Below the pieces are notes generated by a model that worked only from the letters and a program-made list of their open reading frames with translations, searched no databases and was not told where the DNA came from. The translations under genes and the position numbers were made by a program. This document shows positions 1 through 5,902 of a stretch of DNA of 6,710 bases, piece by piece; position 1 is the first letter of the stretch; every line of letters begins with the position of its first letter. Source of the DNA: Candidatus Eiseniibacteriota bacterium (GTDB lineage Bacteria > Eisenbacteria > RBG-16-71-46); assembly GCA_023249815.1 (NCBI GenBank), contig JAHFBX010000162.1, positions 1 through 6,710 on the forward strand, in the 5' to 3' direction.

Positions 1-121
1 CCGCCCCGACCTGACGCTCGCGACGCCCTCCGCCACTCCGTGGCTCCGGGCTGCTCGCGACTGGCCACGATCGAACGCCCCCCGCCGACCGGGGCTCGAA
101 CGAGGAATGCGAGGCGCGCGG

Positions 122-142
122 ACGGGCCCGCTTCGGGCCCGT
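122..142 (+). terminator. GC-rich perfect hairpin, possible terminator of an upstream unit
   Basis: Positions 122-130 (ACGGGCCCG) are the exact reverse complement of 134-142, with a 3-nt loop (ctt), giving a 9-bp stem that is almost all G/C. No clean T-run follows; there is only a modest T-containing stretch about 10 nt later (cttgttc). It lies just before the promoter-like element of the protease gene, so it most likely ends an upstream transcript. Being symmetrical, it would fold on either strand. Assignment as a terminator is inference from position and stem strength. Confidence 0.4.
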
Positions 143-150
143 GGCGTGAG

Positions 151-178
151 CTTGTTCGCCCGACCTGCGTGATATAGT
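151..178 (+). promoter_or_regulatory. Extended -10 promoter candidate for the protease-lar operon
   Basis: TATAGT at 173-178 is preceded by TG one base upstream (170-171), which matches the extended -10 pattern TGnTATAAT with one mismatch in the hexamer. A weak -35 candidate, CTTGTT (151-156), sits 16 nt upstream. This AT-rich patch stands out in very GC-rich surroundings. It would give a leader of roughly 90 nt before the start codon at 274. This is the only convincing promoter-like element seen ahead of the five overlapping genes. The sigma-70-type reading is an inference. Confidence 0.45.
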
Positions 179-254
179 CGGATTCGCTGGAATTTCCCGC
201 CGATCGCGCGGGTGCCTCGCCGCGCTCGCATGGTTTCGGCGGGCGCTTCGAACC

Positions 255-266
255 GTCTCCGGAGAC
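255..266 (+). promoter_or_regulatory. Ribosome-binding site embedded in a 12-bp palindrome
   Basis: GTCTCCGGAGAC is a perfect palindrome. Its right half carries GGAG (261-264), the only good Shine-Dalgarno for the ATG at 274, with 9 nt between them. The palindrome could be a dimeric-regulator half-site pair or could hide the ribosome-binding site by pairing between transcripts. A 12-bp palindrome in such GC-rich DNA may also be chance. Confidence 0.4.
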
Positions 267-273
267 TCCGAGC

Positions 274-1653
274 ATGCGTCGTCGTGTCGCACTGGGCGCC
301 GTGTTGGGCGCGTTGTTCGCACTCGGCTGGTGGGCGGGTGGAACGCACGCGGCGCGCGGCATCTATTCCGGCCTCGACCTGTTCATCGAAGTGCTCCAAA
401 CGGTCCAGGCCAACTACGTGGATCCCGTGGATCCCGGCAAGCTCGTCACAGGCGCCATGCGCGGCGTCGCGCGCGGGCTCGATCCCTGGTCGCGCTACCT
501 GGACGCCGAGGAGTTCCGCGCCACACGTGGCTTCATCCAGGGCACGTTCGACGGCATCGGCGCGTCGTTCGACCAGCGCAGCGGCTGGCCCGTGCTGATC
601 GCGCCCATCGAGGGATCGCCGGCATGGGATGCCGGCCTCCAGCCCGGCGACATCGTCACCAAGGTGGATGGTCACTCCGCGTTCGGGCTCACGCCGGACG
701 AGATGAGTGCTCGCCTGCGCGGCGCGGCGGGCACGCTCGTCACGGTCACGGTGGCGCGCGGCGACAGCGAACGCGACATCACGATGCAGCGCCGTCGCAT
801 CACGGTGAAGAACGTGCCCTACGCGTTCATGGCCGAGCCCGGCGTGGGCTACGTGCGGCTCGCGCACTTCTCGGCGCGCGCCTCGGCCGAGGTCGCGGCG
901 GCGTGCGATTCGCTGCGTCGCCTGGGCGCTCACGCGCTACTGCTCGACCTGCGTGGCAACCCCGGGGGCACGCTCGACGAGGCGGTGTCGGTGGCGAGTC
1001 AATTCCTGCCCCAGGGCGCGCGCGTCGCGAACACCGAGGGGCGCGCGCCAGGCAGCGTGCAGCGCTACGACGCGACGCGGCCGCGGCCCGAACTCGGCTG
1101 GCCGCTCGCCGTGCTCGTGGATGGCGGCAGCGCCTCGGCGTCCGAGATCGTCGCGGGCGCGCTCCAGGACCACGACCGCGCCGTGCTCGTGGGCGACACC
1201 ACGTTCGGCAAGGGCGTTTCGCAGCAGATCTTCCCGCTCCGCACGGGCATGGGGGCGCTTCAGCTGACCGTGTCGCGATACCGAACGCCGAGCGGCAGAT
1301 CGATCCACCGCCAGCGGCTGACACTCGTGGACGAGGAGGACGACGCGGAGGAAGGCACTGTCGCGCGCCCGCATCCCGACAGCGCGCAGTCCTATCGCAC
1401 GTCGCTCGGTCGCACCGTGCAAGGCGAGGGCGGGCTCGCACCCGACGTGCGGGTCGTGAGCGACTCGGCAGCGACGAGAGTGCGCGTCGGACCCGGTCAG
1501 CCCGGAGGACTCGCGGCCGCGGCGCACACGGCACTCGAGCTCGACCCCGTCTACCGTCGCGCGCTCGAGGTGGTACGGCGCGCGCGCGACGCCCGCGGTG
1601 TGTTCGCCGCGGCGGGCGTGAAGCTCCCCGGCCCGGGAGCCGCGCAGCGCTGA
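274..1653 (+). CDS. S41-family C-terminal processing serine protease (Ctp-type), exported
   Basis: This 459-residue protein has the full layout of a carboxy-terminal processing protease, which degrades or trims envelope proteins from their C-terminus. Residues 1-4 are basic and about 5-23 are hydrophobic, giving an export signal or anchor with a possible cleavage near THA-A (residues 24-27). A conserved helical segment follows (about 30-85), then a PDZ domain (about 86-178, with GDIVTKVDG at 125-133) and the protease core (about 185-400). The catalytic Ser is predicted as Ser288 in GGSASASE and the general base Lys313 in TFGKGVSQ. Their 25-residue spacing and Gln317 at Lys+4 match characterised Ctp enzymes. 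An acidic insert (353-360) and a non-conserved Arg/Ala-rich tail (about 415-459) are seen. The start has a GGAG 9 nt upstream. Its stop overlaps the next start (TGATG). The substrate is unknown. Confidence 0.93.
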   Translation: MRRRVALGAVLGALFALGWWAGGTHAARGIYSGLDLFIEVLQTVQANYVDPVDPGKLVTGAMRGVARGLDPWSRYLDAEEFRATRGFIQGTFDGIGASFDQRSGWPVLIAPIEGSPAWDAGLQPGDIVTKVDGHSAFGLTPDEMSARLRGAAGTLVTVTVARGDSERDITMQRRRITVKNVPYAFMAEPGVGYVRLAHFSARASAEVAAACDSLRRLGAHALLLDLRGNPGGTLDEAVSVASQFLPQGARVANTEGRAPGSVQRYDATRPRPELGWPLAVLVDGGSASASEIVAGALQDHDRAVLVGDTTFGKGVSQQIFPLRTGMGALQLTVSRYRTPSGRSIHRQRLTLVDEEDDAEEGTVARPHPDSAQSYRTSLGRTVQGEGGLAPDVRVVSDSAATRVRVGPGQPGGLAAAAHTALELDPVYRRALEVVRRARDARGVFAAAGVKLPGPGAAQR

Positions 1654-2366
1654 TGCCGCTCGCGTTCCTATGTGACTTCGACGGCACCGTGTCGCCGCGC
1701 GACATCGGGGCGGCGTTCGCGGAACGATTCTCGCGAGACGGCGACGCGGCGCGTGTGCCGGAGCTCGCGGCCTGGCGCGCCGGCCGGCTTGGCCACCGTT
1801 CCCTCACCCTTGCGCAGTGCGCCCGGCTGCGCGCCGGCGAAGCCGAGGCGCTCGCGTTCACGCGCGAGTTCGCCCTCGATCCGGCGTTCGCGCCGTTCGC
1901 CCGCGCGGCGCTGGCCGCAGGCGACAAGGTGATGGTGGTGAGCGAGGGCTTCGACTTCTATGTGCGGGATCTGCTCGCCCGTGCCGGGCTCGCGGAGCTG
2001 CCGTGGGCGGCAAACGCGCTCGTGTTCGGCGCCGACGGCGCGGTGGAACCGCGCTTCCCGTTCGCCGACCCCGCGTGCGACGCGTGCGGCAACTGCAAGG
2101 CGGTGCACGTTCGACGCGCGAAGGCCGGCGGCTTCCACACCGTGCTCGTCGGCGATGGCGACAGCGACCGTCATGGCGCGCTCGAGGCCGACACCGTGCT
2201 CGCGCGGGGCTCGCTCCTCGAATGGTGCCGCGCCGAGGGCATCACGCACACCGAGGTGCGGGGTTTCGCGGACGTCTTCGAGTGGGCGCGCGAGGCAACT
2301 CCGAGAGCGCGGCACGACCGGCGGCGCGACCGCCCGCTGCGCGCGGCGGGCGGGGGGCGGGCATGA
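1653..2366 (+). CDS. MtnX-like HAD-IB family phosphatase
   Basis: This 237-residue HAD-superfamily phosphatase has all four motifs: DFDGT (nucleophile Asp8, acid/base Asp10), Ser97 in VMVVSEGF, Lys149, and GDGDSD with Asp168 and Asp172 for Mg2+. The cysteine cluster Cys142-Cys145-Cys148 followed by Lys149 resembles the CGxCK element of MtnX. MtnX is the methionine-salvage phosphatase acting on 2-hydroxy-3-keto-5-methylthiopentenyl-1-phosphate. A phosphoserine-phosphatase-like role is the main alternative, because no other salvage gene is visible here. The last 20 or so residues (about 216-237) are Arg/Ala/Gly-rich and look unstructured. The ATG at 1653 shares bases with the protease stop, so translation is probably coupled; only a distant GGGAG (1635-1639) precedes it. 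The same frame stays open far upstream through the protease gene, but the homology starts exactly at this ATG. The family is secure; the substrate is not. Confidence 0.87.
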   Translation: MPLAFLCDFDGTVSPRDIGAAFAERFSRDGDAARVPELAAWRAGRLGHRSLTLAQCARLRAGEAEALAFTREFALDPAFAPFARAALAAGDKVMVVSEGFDFYVRDLLARAGLAELPWAANALVFGADGAVEPRFPFADPACDACGNCKAVHVRRAKAGGFHTVLVGDGDSDRHGALEADTVLARGSLLEWCRAEGITHTEVRGFADVFEWAREATPRARHDRRRDRPLRAAGGGRA

Positions 2367-3502
2367 GCGCCCCCGAGCTGCTCACCGCGCCGGTGGCGGA
2401 TCGTTCGGCGCCCGACGCGGGCCCGCCGCTCGTGGGTCGCCCGGAAGCGCGCGGCTTCTCGATCGGCCCCGTCCGCATGGACTCGCCGTTCGTGCTGGCG
2501 CCGCTCGCCGGCGTCTCGGACTCGCCGTTCCGCCGGCTCGCGCGCGAGCAGGGCGCCTCGGCCGTCTACACCGAGATGGTGTCCTGTGACGGGCTCGTGC
2601 GCGGGAGCCAGGCCACACTCGAATACTGCGCGTTCGATCCGGTCGAGCGCCCGATCGGGATCCAGGTGTTCGGCTCCGATCCCCAGATCATGGCCGACGC
2701 GGCGCGCGTGCTCTCTGACCTGCCGCCCGAGCGCCGGCCCGACATGATCGACATCAACATGGGTTGCCCGGTGCGCAAGGTGGTGAATCGCTGCGCGGGT
2801 GCGGCGCTGCTCCAGGACGTGCCGCGCATCGCCGCCATCGTCGAGACGATGGCGCGCGCCACGTCGCTGCCGGTCACGGCGAAGGTTCGGCTGGGCTGGG
2901 ACGGCCAGTCGCAGAACGTCGTCCAAGTCTGCCGCACGCTCGAGCGCGCGGGCGCCAAGGCGGTCGCCATCCATGCGCGCACGCGCTCGGAGAAGTTTGG
3001 CGGCAACGCGCATTGGGACATGATCGCCGAGGCCAAGCGCGCCGTGGGCATCCCGATCATCGGCAATGGCGACGTGCGTGACGCGGCCGACGCCGTGCGC
3101 ATGCTCGAGATGACCGGGTGCGACGGCGTCATGCTCGGTCGCGCGGCGTTTGGCGACCCGTGGGTGTTCCGCCGGATCCGTGCGCTCATCGAGCGCGGCG
3201 AACCGCTCCCGCCGCCCACCGCCTCGGAGCGACTCGAGGCCGGCGTGCGGCACTTGGCGATGCTCGTGGAATCGGTCGGTTCCGAGCACGCCGCACGCGA
3301 GATGCGAAAGCACGTCGCCTGGTACATCAAGGGCCTACCGAACAGCGCGCGCGTGCGCGAGCAGGTGAACCACGCCCGCACCGCAGCCGAGCTGACCGGC
3401 CTCCTCCACGTCTATCTTCGTGACCTGGAATCGCGCGGACTCGAGGGGTTCACACCGGACCTGGCCGCGCTCCCCACCGAGACGCCGCGTGCGTCCGGCT
3501 GA
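2363..3502 (+). CDS. dusB: tRNA-dihydrouridine synthase, DusB family
   Basis: This 379-residue FMN enzyme reduces specific uridines in tRNA to 5,6-dihydrouridine using NAD(P)H; E. coli DusB acts at U17. The TIM barrel begins near residue 32 with FVLAPLAGVSDSPFRR (43-58). The catalytic Cys135 lies in DINMGCPVRKV (130-140), followed by GAALL (146-150). KVRLGW (174-179), IHARTR (203-208), IGNGDV (233-238, FMN phosphate side) and VMLGRAAFGDPWVF (256-269) follow in normal order. The C-terminal helical tRNA-binding domain includes REMRKHVAWYIKG (312-324). The first 31 residues are Ala/Pro-rich and extra to the usual family start; an internal ATG at 2477 (residue 39) falls inside the first strand and is less likely. 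A G-rich Shine-Dalgarno (2352-2357) supports the 2363 start, which overlaps the phosphatase stop as ATGA. Confidence 0.95.
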   Translation: MSAPELLTAPVADRSAPDAGPPLVGRPEARGFSIGPVRMDSPFVLAPLAGVSDSPFRRLAREQGASAVYTEMVSCDGLVRGSQATLEYCAFDPVERPIGIQVFGSDPQIMADAARVLSDLPPERRPDMIDINMGCPVRKVVNRCAGAALLQDVPRIAAIVETMARATSLPVTAKVRLGWDGQSQNVVQVCRTLERAGAKAVAIHARTRSEKFGGNAHWDMIAEAKRAVGIPIIGNGDVRDAADAVRMLEMTGCDGVMLGRAAFGDPWVFRRIRALIERGEPLPPPTASERLEAGVRHLAMLVESVGSEHAAREMRKHVAWYIKGLPNSARVREQVNHARTAAELTGLLHVYLRDLESRGLEGFTPDLAALPTETPRASG

Positions 3503-4265
3503 ACTGGCGGCCCTGCTACGCGACGTCCGACACGGCCGGGTGACGCCGGGCCGTGCCGCGGCGCGCATCCGTGAAGCCCCGCTCGAACAGCTGGGTTTCG
3601 CCGCACTCGACCACCAGCGCGCCCTGCGCGCCGGCTTCCCCGAGGTGGTGTTCGGGCAGGGGAAGACCGCGGCACAGCTGGTGGCGATCGCGCGCCGGCT
3701 GCTCGCCCGCCACGGCGTGGTGCTCGCCACGCGCGTGGACGAGGCCGGCCAGCGCTCCCTCGCCGCGGCGTTCCCGGAGGCTCAAGTGCACGAACTCGCC
3801 CGCTGCGTCGTGCTCCGGCGCCCGGGTTCCGCCCGCGGCGGGCGTCTCCGATCGCGGGGCCGCGTGCTCGTGCTGTGCGCGGGCACTGCGGATCTGCCCG
3901 TGGCCGAGGAGGCGCTCGTCACCGCGCGCACGATGGGGAGCCGCGCGGAGCTGGTCGCCGACGTCGGCGTGGCAGGCCTGCACCGGCTGCTCGCCCACTC
4001 GCGCAAGCTGCGCGGGGCGCGCGTGCTGATCGTGGTCGCGGGGCTCGAGGGCGCACTCCCGAGCGTCGTGGGCGGGCTCACCGACCGGCCGCTCATCGCG
4101 GTTCCCACCAGCGTGGGCTACGGTTCACACTTGGGCGGGCTCGCTCCCCTCCTCGCCATGCTCAACTCGTGCGCCGCGGGCGTCACGGTGGTGAACGTGG
4201 ACAACGGCTTCGGGGCGGGGTACGCCGCGCACCTCATCAATGTGGGAGCGGGGGCTCGCCGATGA
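3489..4265 (+). CDS. larB: Pyridinium-3,5-biscarboxylic acid mononucleotide synthase LarB (nickel-pincer cofactor biosynthesis)
   Basis: LarB catalyses the first step of nickel-pincer nucleotide (NPN) synthesis. It carboxylates C5 of the pyridinium ring of nicotinic acid adenine dinucleotide and cleaves the phosphoanhydride, releasing AMP. The N-terminal region carries GFAALDHQRALRAGFPEVVFGQGKT (36-60), the family signature. The C-terminal half is the PurE-like domain: AGTADLPVAEEA (131-142), EGALPSVVGGL (187-197), PTSVGYG (206-212) and LNSCAAGVTVVNVDNGFGA (225-243). Cys228 in NSCAAG corresponds to the cysteine known to attack the pyridinium ring. I chose the GTG at 3489, giving 258 residues, close to the family's usual length. 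An ATG at 3420 exists, but it would add 23 unconserved residues and overlap dusB by 83 nt. With the GTG, the overlap is 14 nt. The stop overlaps larC as ATGA. Confidence 0.94.
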   Translation: MRPAELAALLRDVRHGRVTPGRAAARIREAPLEQLGFAALDHQRALRAGFPEVVFGQGKTAAQLVAIARRLLARHGVVLATRVDEAGQRSLAAAFPEAQVHELARCVVLRRPGSARGGRLRSRGRVLVLCAGTADLPVAEEALVTARTMGSRAELVADVGVAGLHRLLAHSRKLRGARVLIVVAGLEGALPSVVGGLTDRPLIAVPTSVGYGSHLGGLAPLLAMLNSCAAGVTVVNVDNGFGAGYAAHLINVGAGARR

Positions 4266-5452
4266 AGCACGCGCACTTCGACTGCGTCTCCGGGATCGCG
4301 GGTGACATGACGCTGGCCGCGTTGGTCTCGGCCGGCTGGTCGGCCGACGAGCTGCGCGCGCTGCCCGGGCAGCTTCGGCTCGCGGGCGTGGCGATCGAGG
4401 TGACGTCCGTGCACCGTGGCCCGTTCGCCGCGACGCACGTCAACGTGCGCAGCGGGGAGAATCAGCCGCATCGCCACCTGCATCACGTCGAGGCGATCCT
4501 GGACCAGGCCGACCTCCCGGGGCACGTGCGTGACCGGGCGAAGGCGGTGTTCCTGAAGCTTGCCGAGGCCGAGGCGGAGGTGCACGGCAGCACCGTGAAG
4601 CAGGTTCACTTCCACGAGGTCGGCGCCGTGGACGCGATCGTGGACATCGCCGGCTCGCTGCTCGGACTCGATTCGCTCGGCATCCAGACGGTGAGCGCCT
4701 CGCCGCTGCCGCTCGGGCGGGGGTTCGTGGACTCGCAGCACGGCCGCATCCCGGTGCCCGCCCCCGCGACGGCGCTGCTGCTCCGGGGCGCCCCGGTCTA
4801 CGGCGGCCCGGTCGAGGCCGAGCTCGTCACCCCGACGGGTGCTGCGCTGCTCGCGACACTGGTCGAGACGTGGGGCGACCCGCCGGCATTTCGGCTCTTG
4901 GGTGTCGGCACCGGGGCGGGCACGAGGGAGTTCCCCGACCACCCCAACATCCTCCGGCTGCTGATCGGCGAGCGCGCGGGTGCAGGGAGTGCGGAACGGA
5001 CCGTCGCCGTGCTCGAGACCGCGGTGGACGACGAGAACCCGCAGCTCCTCGCGGCGACACTCGCCCGGCTGCTCTCGCAGGGAGCGCTGGACGCCATGGT
5101 GGCACCCGTCACCATGAAGAAGGGGCGAAGTGGCTCGTGGCTCGTCGTGGTCTGCGAACCCGCCGACGCGCGGCGACTGGCGGAGGTGGTGCTCCGGGAC
5201 ACGTCCTCGCTGGGGGTGCGGGTCCGGGAGGAGCGACGCATCGAGCTGCCACGACGGATCTTGCGCGTCGACACAGAGTTCGGGCCCGTGCAGGTGAAGG
5301 TGGCGACACTTCCGGATGGCGACGAGCGCGCCATGCCGGAGTTCGAGTCGGTCCTCGAGGCGGCCGAGCGCTCGGGAGCGAGTCCTCGCACCATCTCCGC
5401 CGCCGCGATCCAGTCCTTCCTCGATCGGAGTCGTGCCTCGCGCGAGGCGTGA
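4262..5452 (+). CDS. larC: Nickel insertase LarC (pyridinium-3,5-bisthiocarboxylate mononucleotide nickel chelatase)
   Basis: LarC is the CTP-dependent enzyme that inserts Ni into the bisthiolated pyridinium mononucleotide to finish the NPN cofactor. This 396-residue protein shows FDCVSGIAGDM (6-16), a His-rich loop HRHLHHV (70-76), VHFHEVGAVDAIVDI (115-129), HGRIPVPAPAT (160-170) and ELVTPTGAALL (187-197) in the LarC1 part. The LarC2 part has ETAVDDENPQ (252-261), a variant of the usual ETNIDDMNPE, then GALDA (274-278), PVTMKKGRSG (282-291) and DTSSLGVR (313-320). In Lactiplantibacillus plantarum these two parts are joined by programmed frameshifting; here they form one continuous frame. The ATG overlaps the larB stop, and a G-rich stretch (4244-4254) serves as ribosome-binding site. 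No larE follows; a 450-bp gap begins after the stop. Confidence 0.95.
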   Translation: MKHAHFDCVSGIAGDMTLAALVSAGWSADELRALPGQLRLAGVAIEVTSVHRGPFAATHVNVRSGENQPHRHLHHVEAILDQADLPGHVRDRAKAVFLKLAEAEAEVHGSTVKQVHFHEVGAVDAIVDIAGSLLGLDSLGIQTVSASPLPLGRGFVDSQHGRIPVPAPATALLLRGAPVYGGPVEAELVTPTGAALLATLVETWGDPPAFRLLGVGTGAGTREFPDHPNILRLLIGERAGAGSAERTVAVLETAVDDENPQLLAATLARLLSQGALDAMVAPVTMKKGRSGSWLVVVCEPADARRLAEVVLRDTSSLGVRVREERRIELPRRILRVDTEFGPVQVKVATLPDGDERAMPEFESVLEAAERSGASPRTISAAAIQSFLDRSRASREA

Positions 5453-5464
5453 ATCGCGCTTGGG

Positions 5465-5483
5465 TGCCGCGCGGCAGATTGTT
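5465..5483 (+). terminator. Weak terminator-like hairpin after larC
   Basis: TGCCGCGCGGCA (5465-5476) is a perfect 12-bp palindrome beginning 13 nt after the larC stop and followed by a T-containing stretch (gattgtt). As RNA it would give only about 4 pairs around a GCGC loop, and there is no true U-run, so it would be a poor intrinsic terminator. Another palindrome, GCCTCGCGCGAGGC (5435-5448), lies in the last codons of larC and could cooperate with it. Rho-dependent termination is equally possible. Confidence 0.25.
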
Positions 5484-5490
5484 GTGAATC

Positions 5491-5527
5491 CGAGGCTTGT
5501 GAGTCACCTCGAGGCTTGTCAGTCACC
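5491..5527 (+). repeat. Two tandem 18-bp near-identical repeats
   Basis: CGAGGCTTGTGAGTCACC (5491-5508) and CGAGGCTTGTCAGTCACC (5510-5527) differ at one base and are separated by a single T, giving a 19-bp period. The first copy also contains GTGAGTCAC, palindromic around its central G. CGAGG at 5491-5495 can pair with CCTCG at 5507-5511. The pair lies 10 bp upstream of a TTGACA element, where an activator or repressor could bind on nearly the same face of the helix. Operator function is inference; a local tandem duplication is the simple alternative. Confidence 0.6.
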
Positions 5528-5537
5528 AAAAAACGGA

Positions 5538-5566
5538 TTGACAGACTCCTGAACCACGCCTAGCCT
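5538..5566 (+). promoter_or_regulatory. Candidate sigma-70-type promoter for the secreted-protein gene
   Basis: TTGACA (5538-5543) is a perfect -35 hexamer in a locally AT-richer patch. At the optimal 17-nt spacing lies TAGCCT (5561-5566), which matches the -10 consensus only at three of six positions including the first two. If used, transcription would begin near 5573 and leave a leader of about 330 nt before the ATG at 5903. The weak -10 together with the upstream tandem repeats would suit an activated promoter. Confidence 0.35.
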
Positions 5567-5578
5567 TTGTCTCGTGCT

Positions 5579-5606
5579 GGGGTCCGGGGATCGTTCCCTC
5601 CGCCCC
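5579..5606 (+). other. Potential hairpin in the leader
   Basis: GGGG (5579-5582) can pair with CCCC (5603-5606). Inside, GGGA (5587-5590) can pair with TCCC (5595-5598) around a TCGT loop, separated by a symmetric internal loop. It would lie just after the proposed transcription start. It has no following T-run, so it is not an intrinsic terminator. It may be a 5'-stabilising or regulatory fold. Confidence 0.25.
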
Positions 5607-5710
5607 TCATCGCACCTCAGAGTTCCGCGGTGCCTCGTTTGGCGTGTCGACTGGCAGCGGTCGCTCGCACGAGGTACTCACGACGAGATATCGCACTATG
5701 GGTTCGCCCA

Positions 5711-5808
5711 GCTCCGAACTGCCTAAGGAGCCGGCCGGACGGCGGAAAGGGGGGATAGGGACTCGTATGTGCAGCCAAAGCCGTCGGAATGCTCTCTAGA
5801 CATAGAGC
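5711..5808 (+). ncRNA. Possible structured RNA element in the 5' leader
   Basis: Three potential helices follow one another: GCTCC/GGAGC (5711-5715 with 5726-5730); CCGGACGGC with GCCGTCGG (5735-5743 with 5780-5787, one bulged G); and GCTCT/AGAGC (5791-5795 with 5804-5808). The 36-nt interior of the second helix is purine-rich with G-runs (5749-5754, 5758-5760). No known riboswitch consensus is matched: I looked for the c-di-GMP-I and cobalamin hallmarks and did not find them. It lies 95 nt upstream of the start codon. Existence of the fold is inferred from complementarity only. Confidence 0.25.
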
Positions 5809-5890
5809 GTCCGCCGGCGATTTGTTTTGGCGACACCTCGCTCGCAATCCGTACTCGGAAGACTTCGCATTGCCCATGCATTGCGACGAT

Positions 5891-5896
5891 GGAGGT
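5891..5896 (+). promoter_or_regulatory. Consensus Shine-Dalgarno GGAGGT for the secreted-protein gene
   Basis: GGAGGT ends 6 nt before the ATG at 5903, an ideal spacing and the strongest ribosome-binding site in the window. It decides the start against an in-frame ATG at 5876, which would add nine residues lacking signal-peptide character. Confidence 0.8.
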
Positions 5897-5902
5897 AGTC
5901 AC

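Larger units (their letters stand above)
5453..5902. other. 450-bp non-coding region between larC and the secreted-protein gene
   Basis: No convincing gene lies here. The open frames at 5567-5758 (+) and 5617-5877 (-) lack ribosome-binding sites and recognisable motifs. GC content is visibly lower than in the flanking genes, with short A and T runs (for example 5528-5533 and 5821-5828). It holds tandem 18-bp repeats, a promoter-like element and a series of potential hairpins, described separately. It probably contains the end of the lar operon transcript and a long 5' leader for the gene at 5903. Apart from a weak hairpin (5465-5476, TGCCGCGCGGCA, followed by gattgttg) I see no good intrinsic terminator for the operon. 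Confidence 0.7.

Noticed and set aside
60..110. A T-arm-like string (ggctcgaac near 93-101) suggesting a tRNA
   Set aside because: No matching 5-bp T-stem, anticodon arm or acceptor stem could be formed on either strand.
1..172. Possible 3' end of an upstream gene (two + strand frames remain open from the left edge to stops near 170-177)
   Set aside because: Neither frame shows a recognisable motif, and frames of this length are easily open in such GC-rich DNA. The strong hairpin at 122-142 would lie inside the frame.
330..1652. Open frame upstream of and in frame with the HAD phosphatase, suggesting a 678-residue fusion
   Set aside because: The upstream part is Arg/Ala/His-rich with no motifs and overlaps the protease, whose catalytic motifs are in another frame. 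Phosphatase homology begins exactly at the ATG at 1653.
827..1927. Long antisense open frame (366 residues)
   Set aside because: Its composition is Arg/Ala/Pro/Ser-rich, it lacks motifs, and it is antisense to the protease and phosphatase genes. This is typical of high-GC3 DNA.
2171..3313. Long antisense open frame (380 residues) across dusB
   Set aside because: It is a compositional shadow: His/Arg-rich, without recognisable domains, and entirely opposite the well-conserved dusB and the end of the phosphatase gene.
3420..3488. Earlier ATG start for larB at 3420
   Set aside because: It would add 23 unconserved residues and overlap dusB by 83 nt. The GTG at 3489 gives a normal LarB length with a short overlap.
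5730..5790. c-di-GMP-I-like riboswitch fragment (ccaaagccgtcgg)
   Set aside because: Only a short AAAGCC piece matches; the paired helices and the tetraloop/receptor elements of that riboswitch are absent.
5617..5877. Small open frames in the 450-bp gap (5617-5877 minus and 5567-5758 plus)
   Set aside because: They have no ribosome-binding site, no motif and no coding-like third-position bias; the region looks like a leader.
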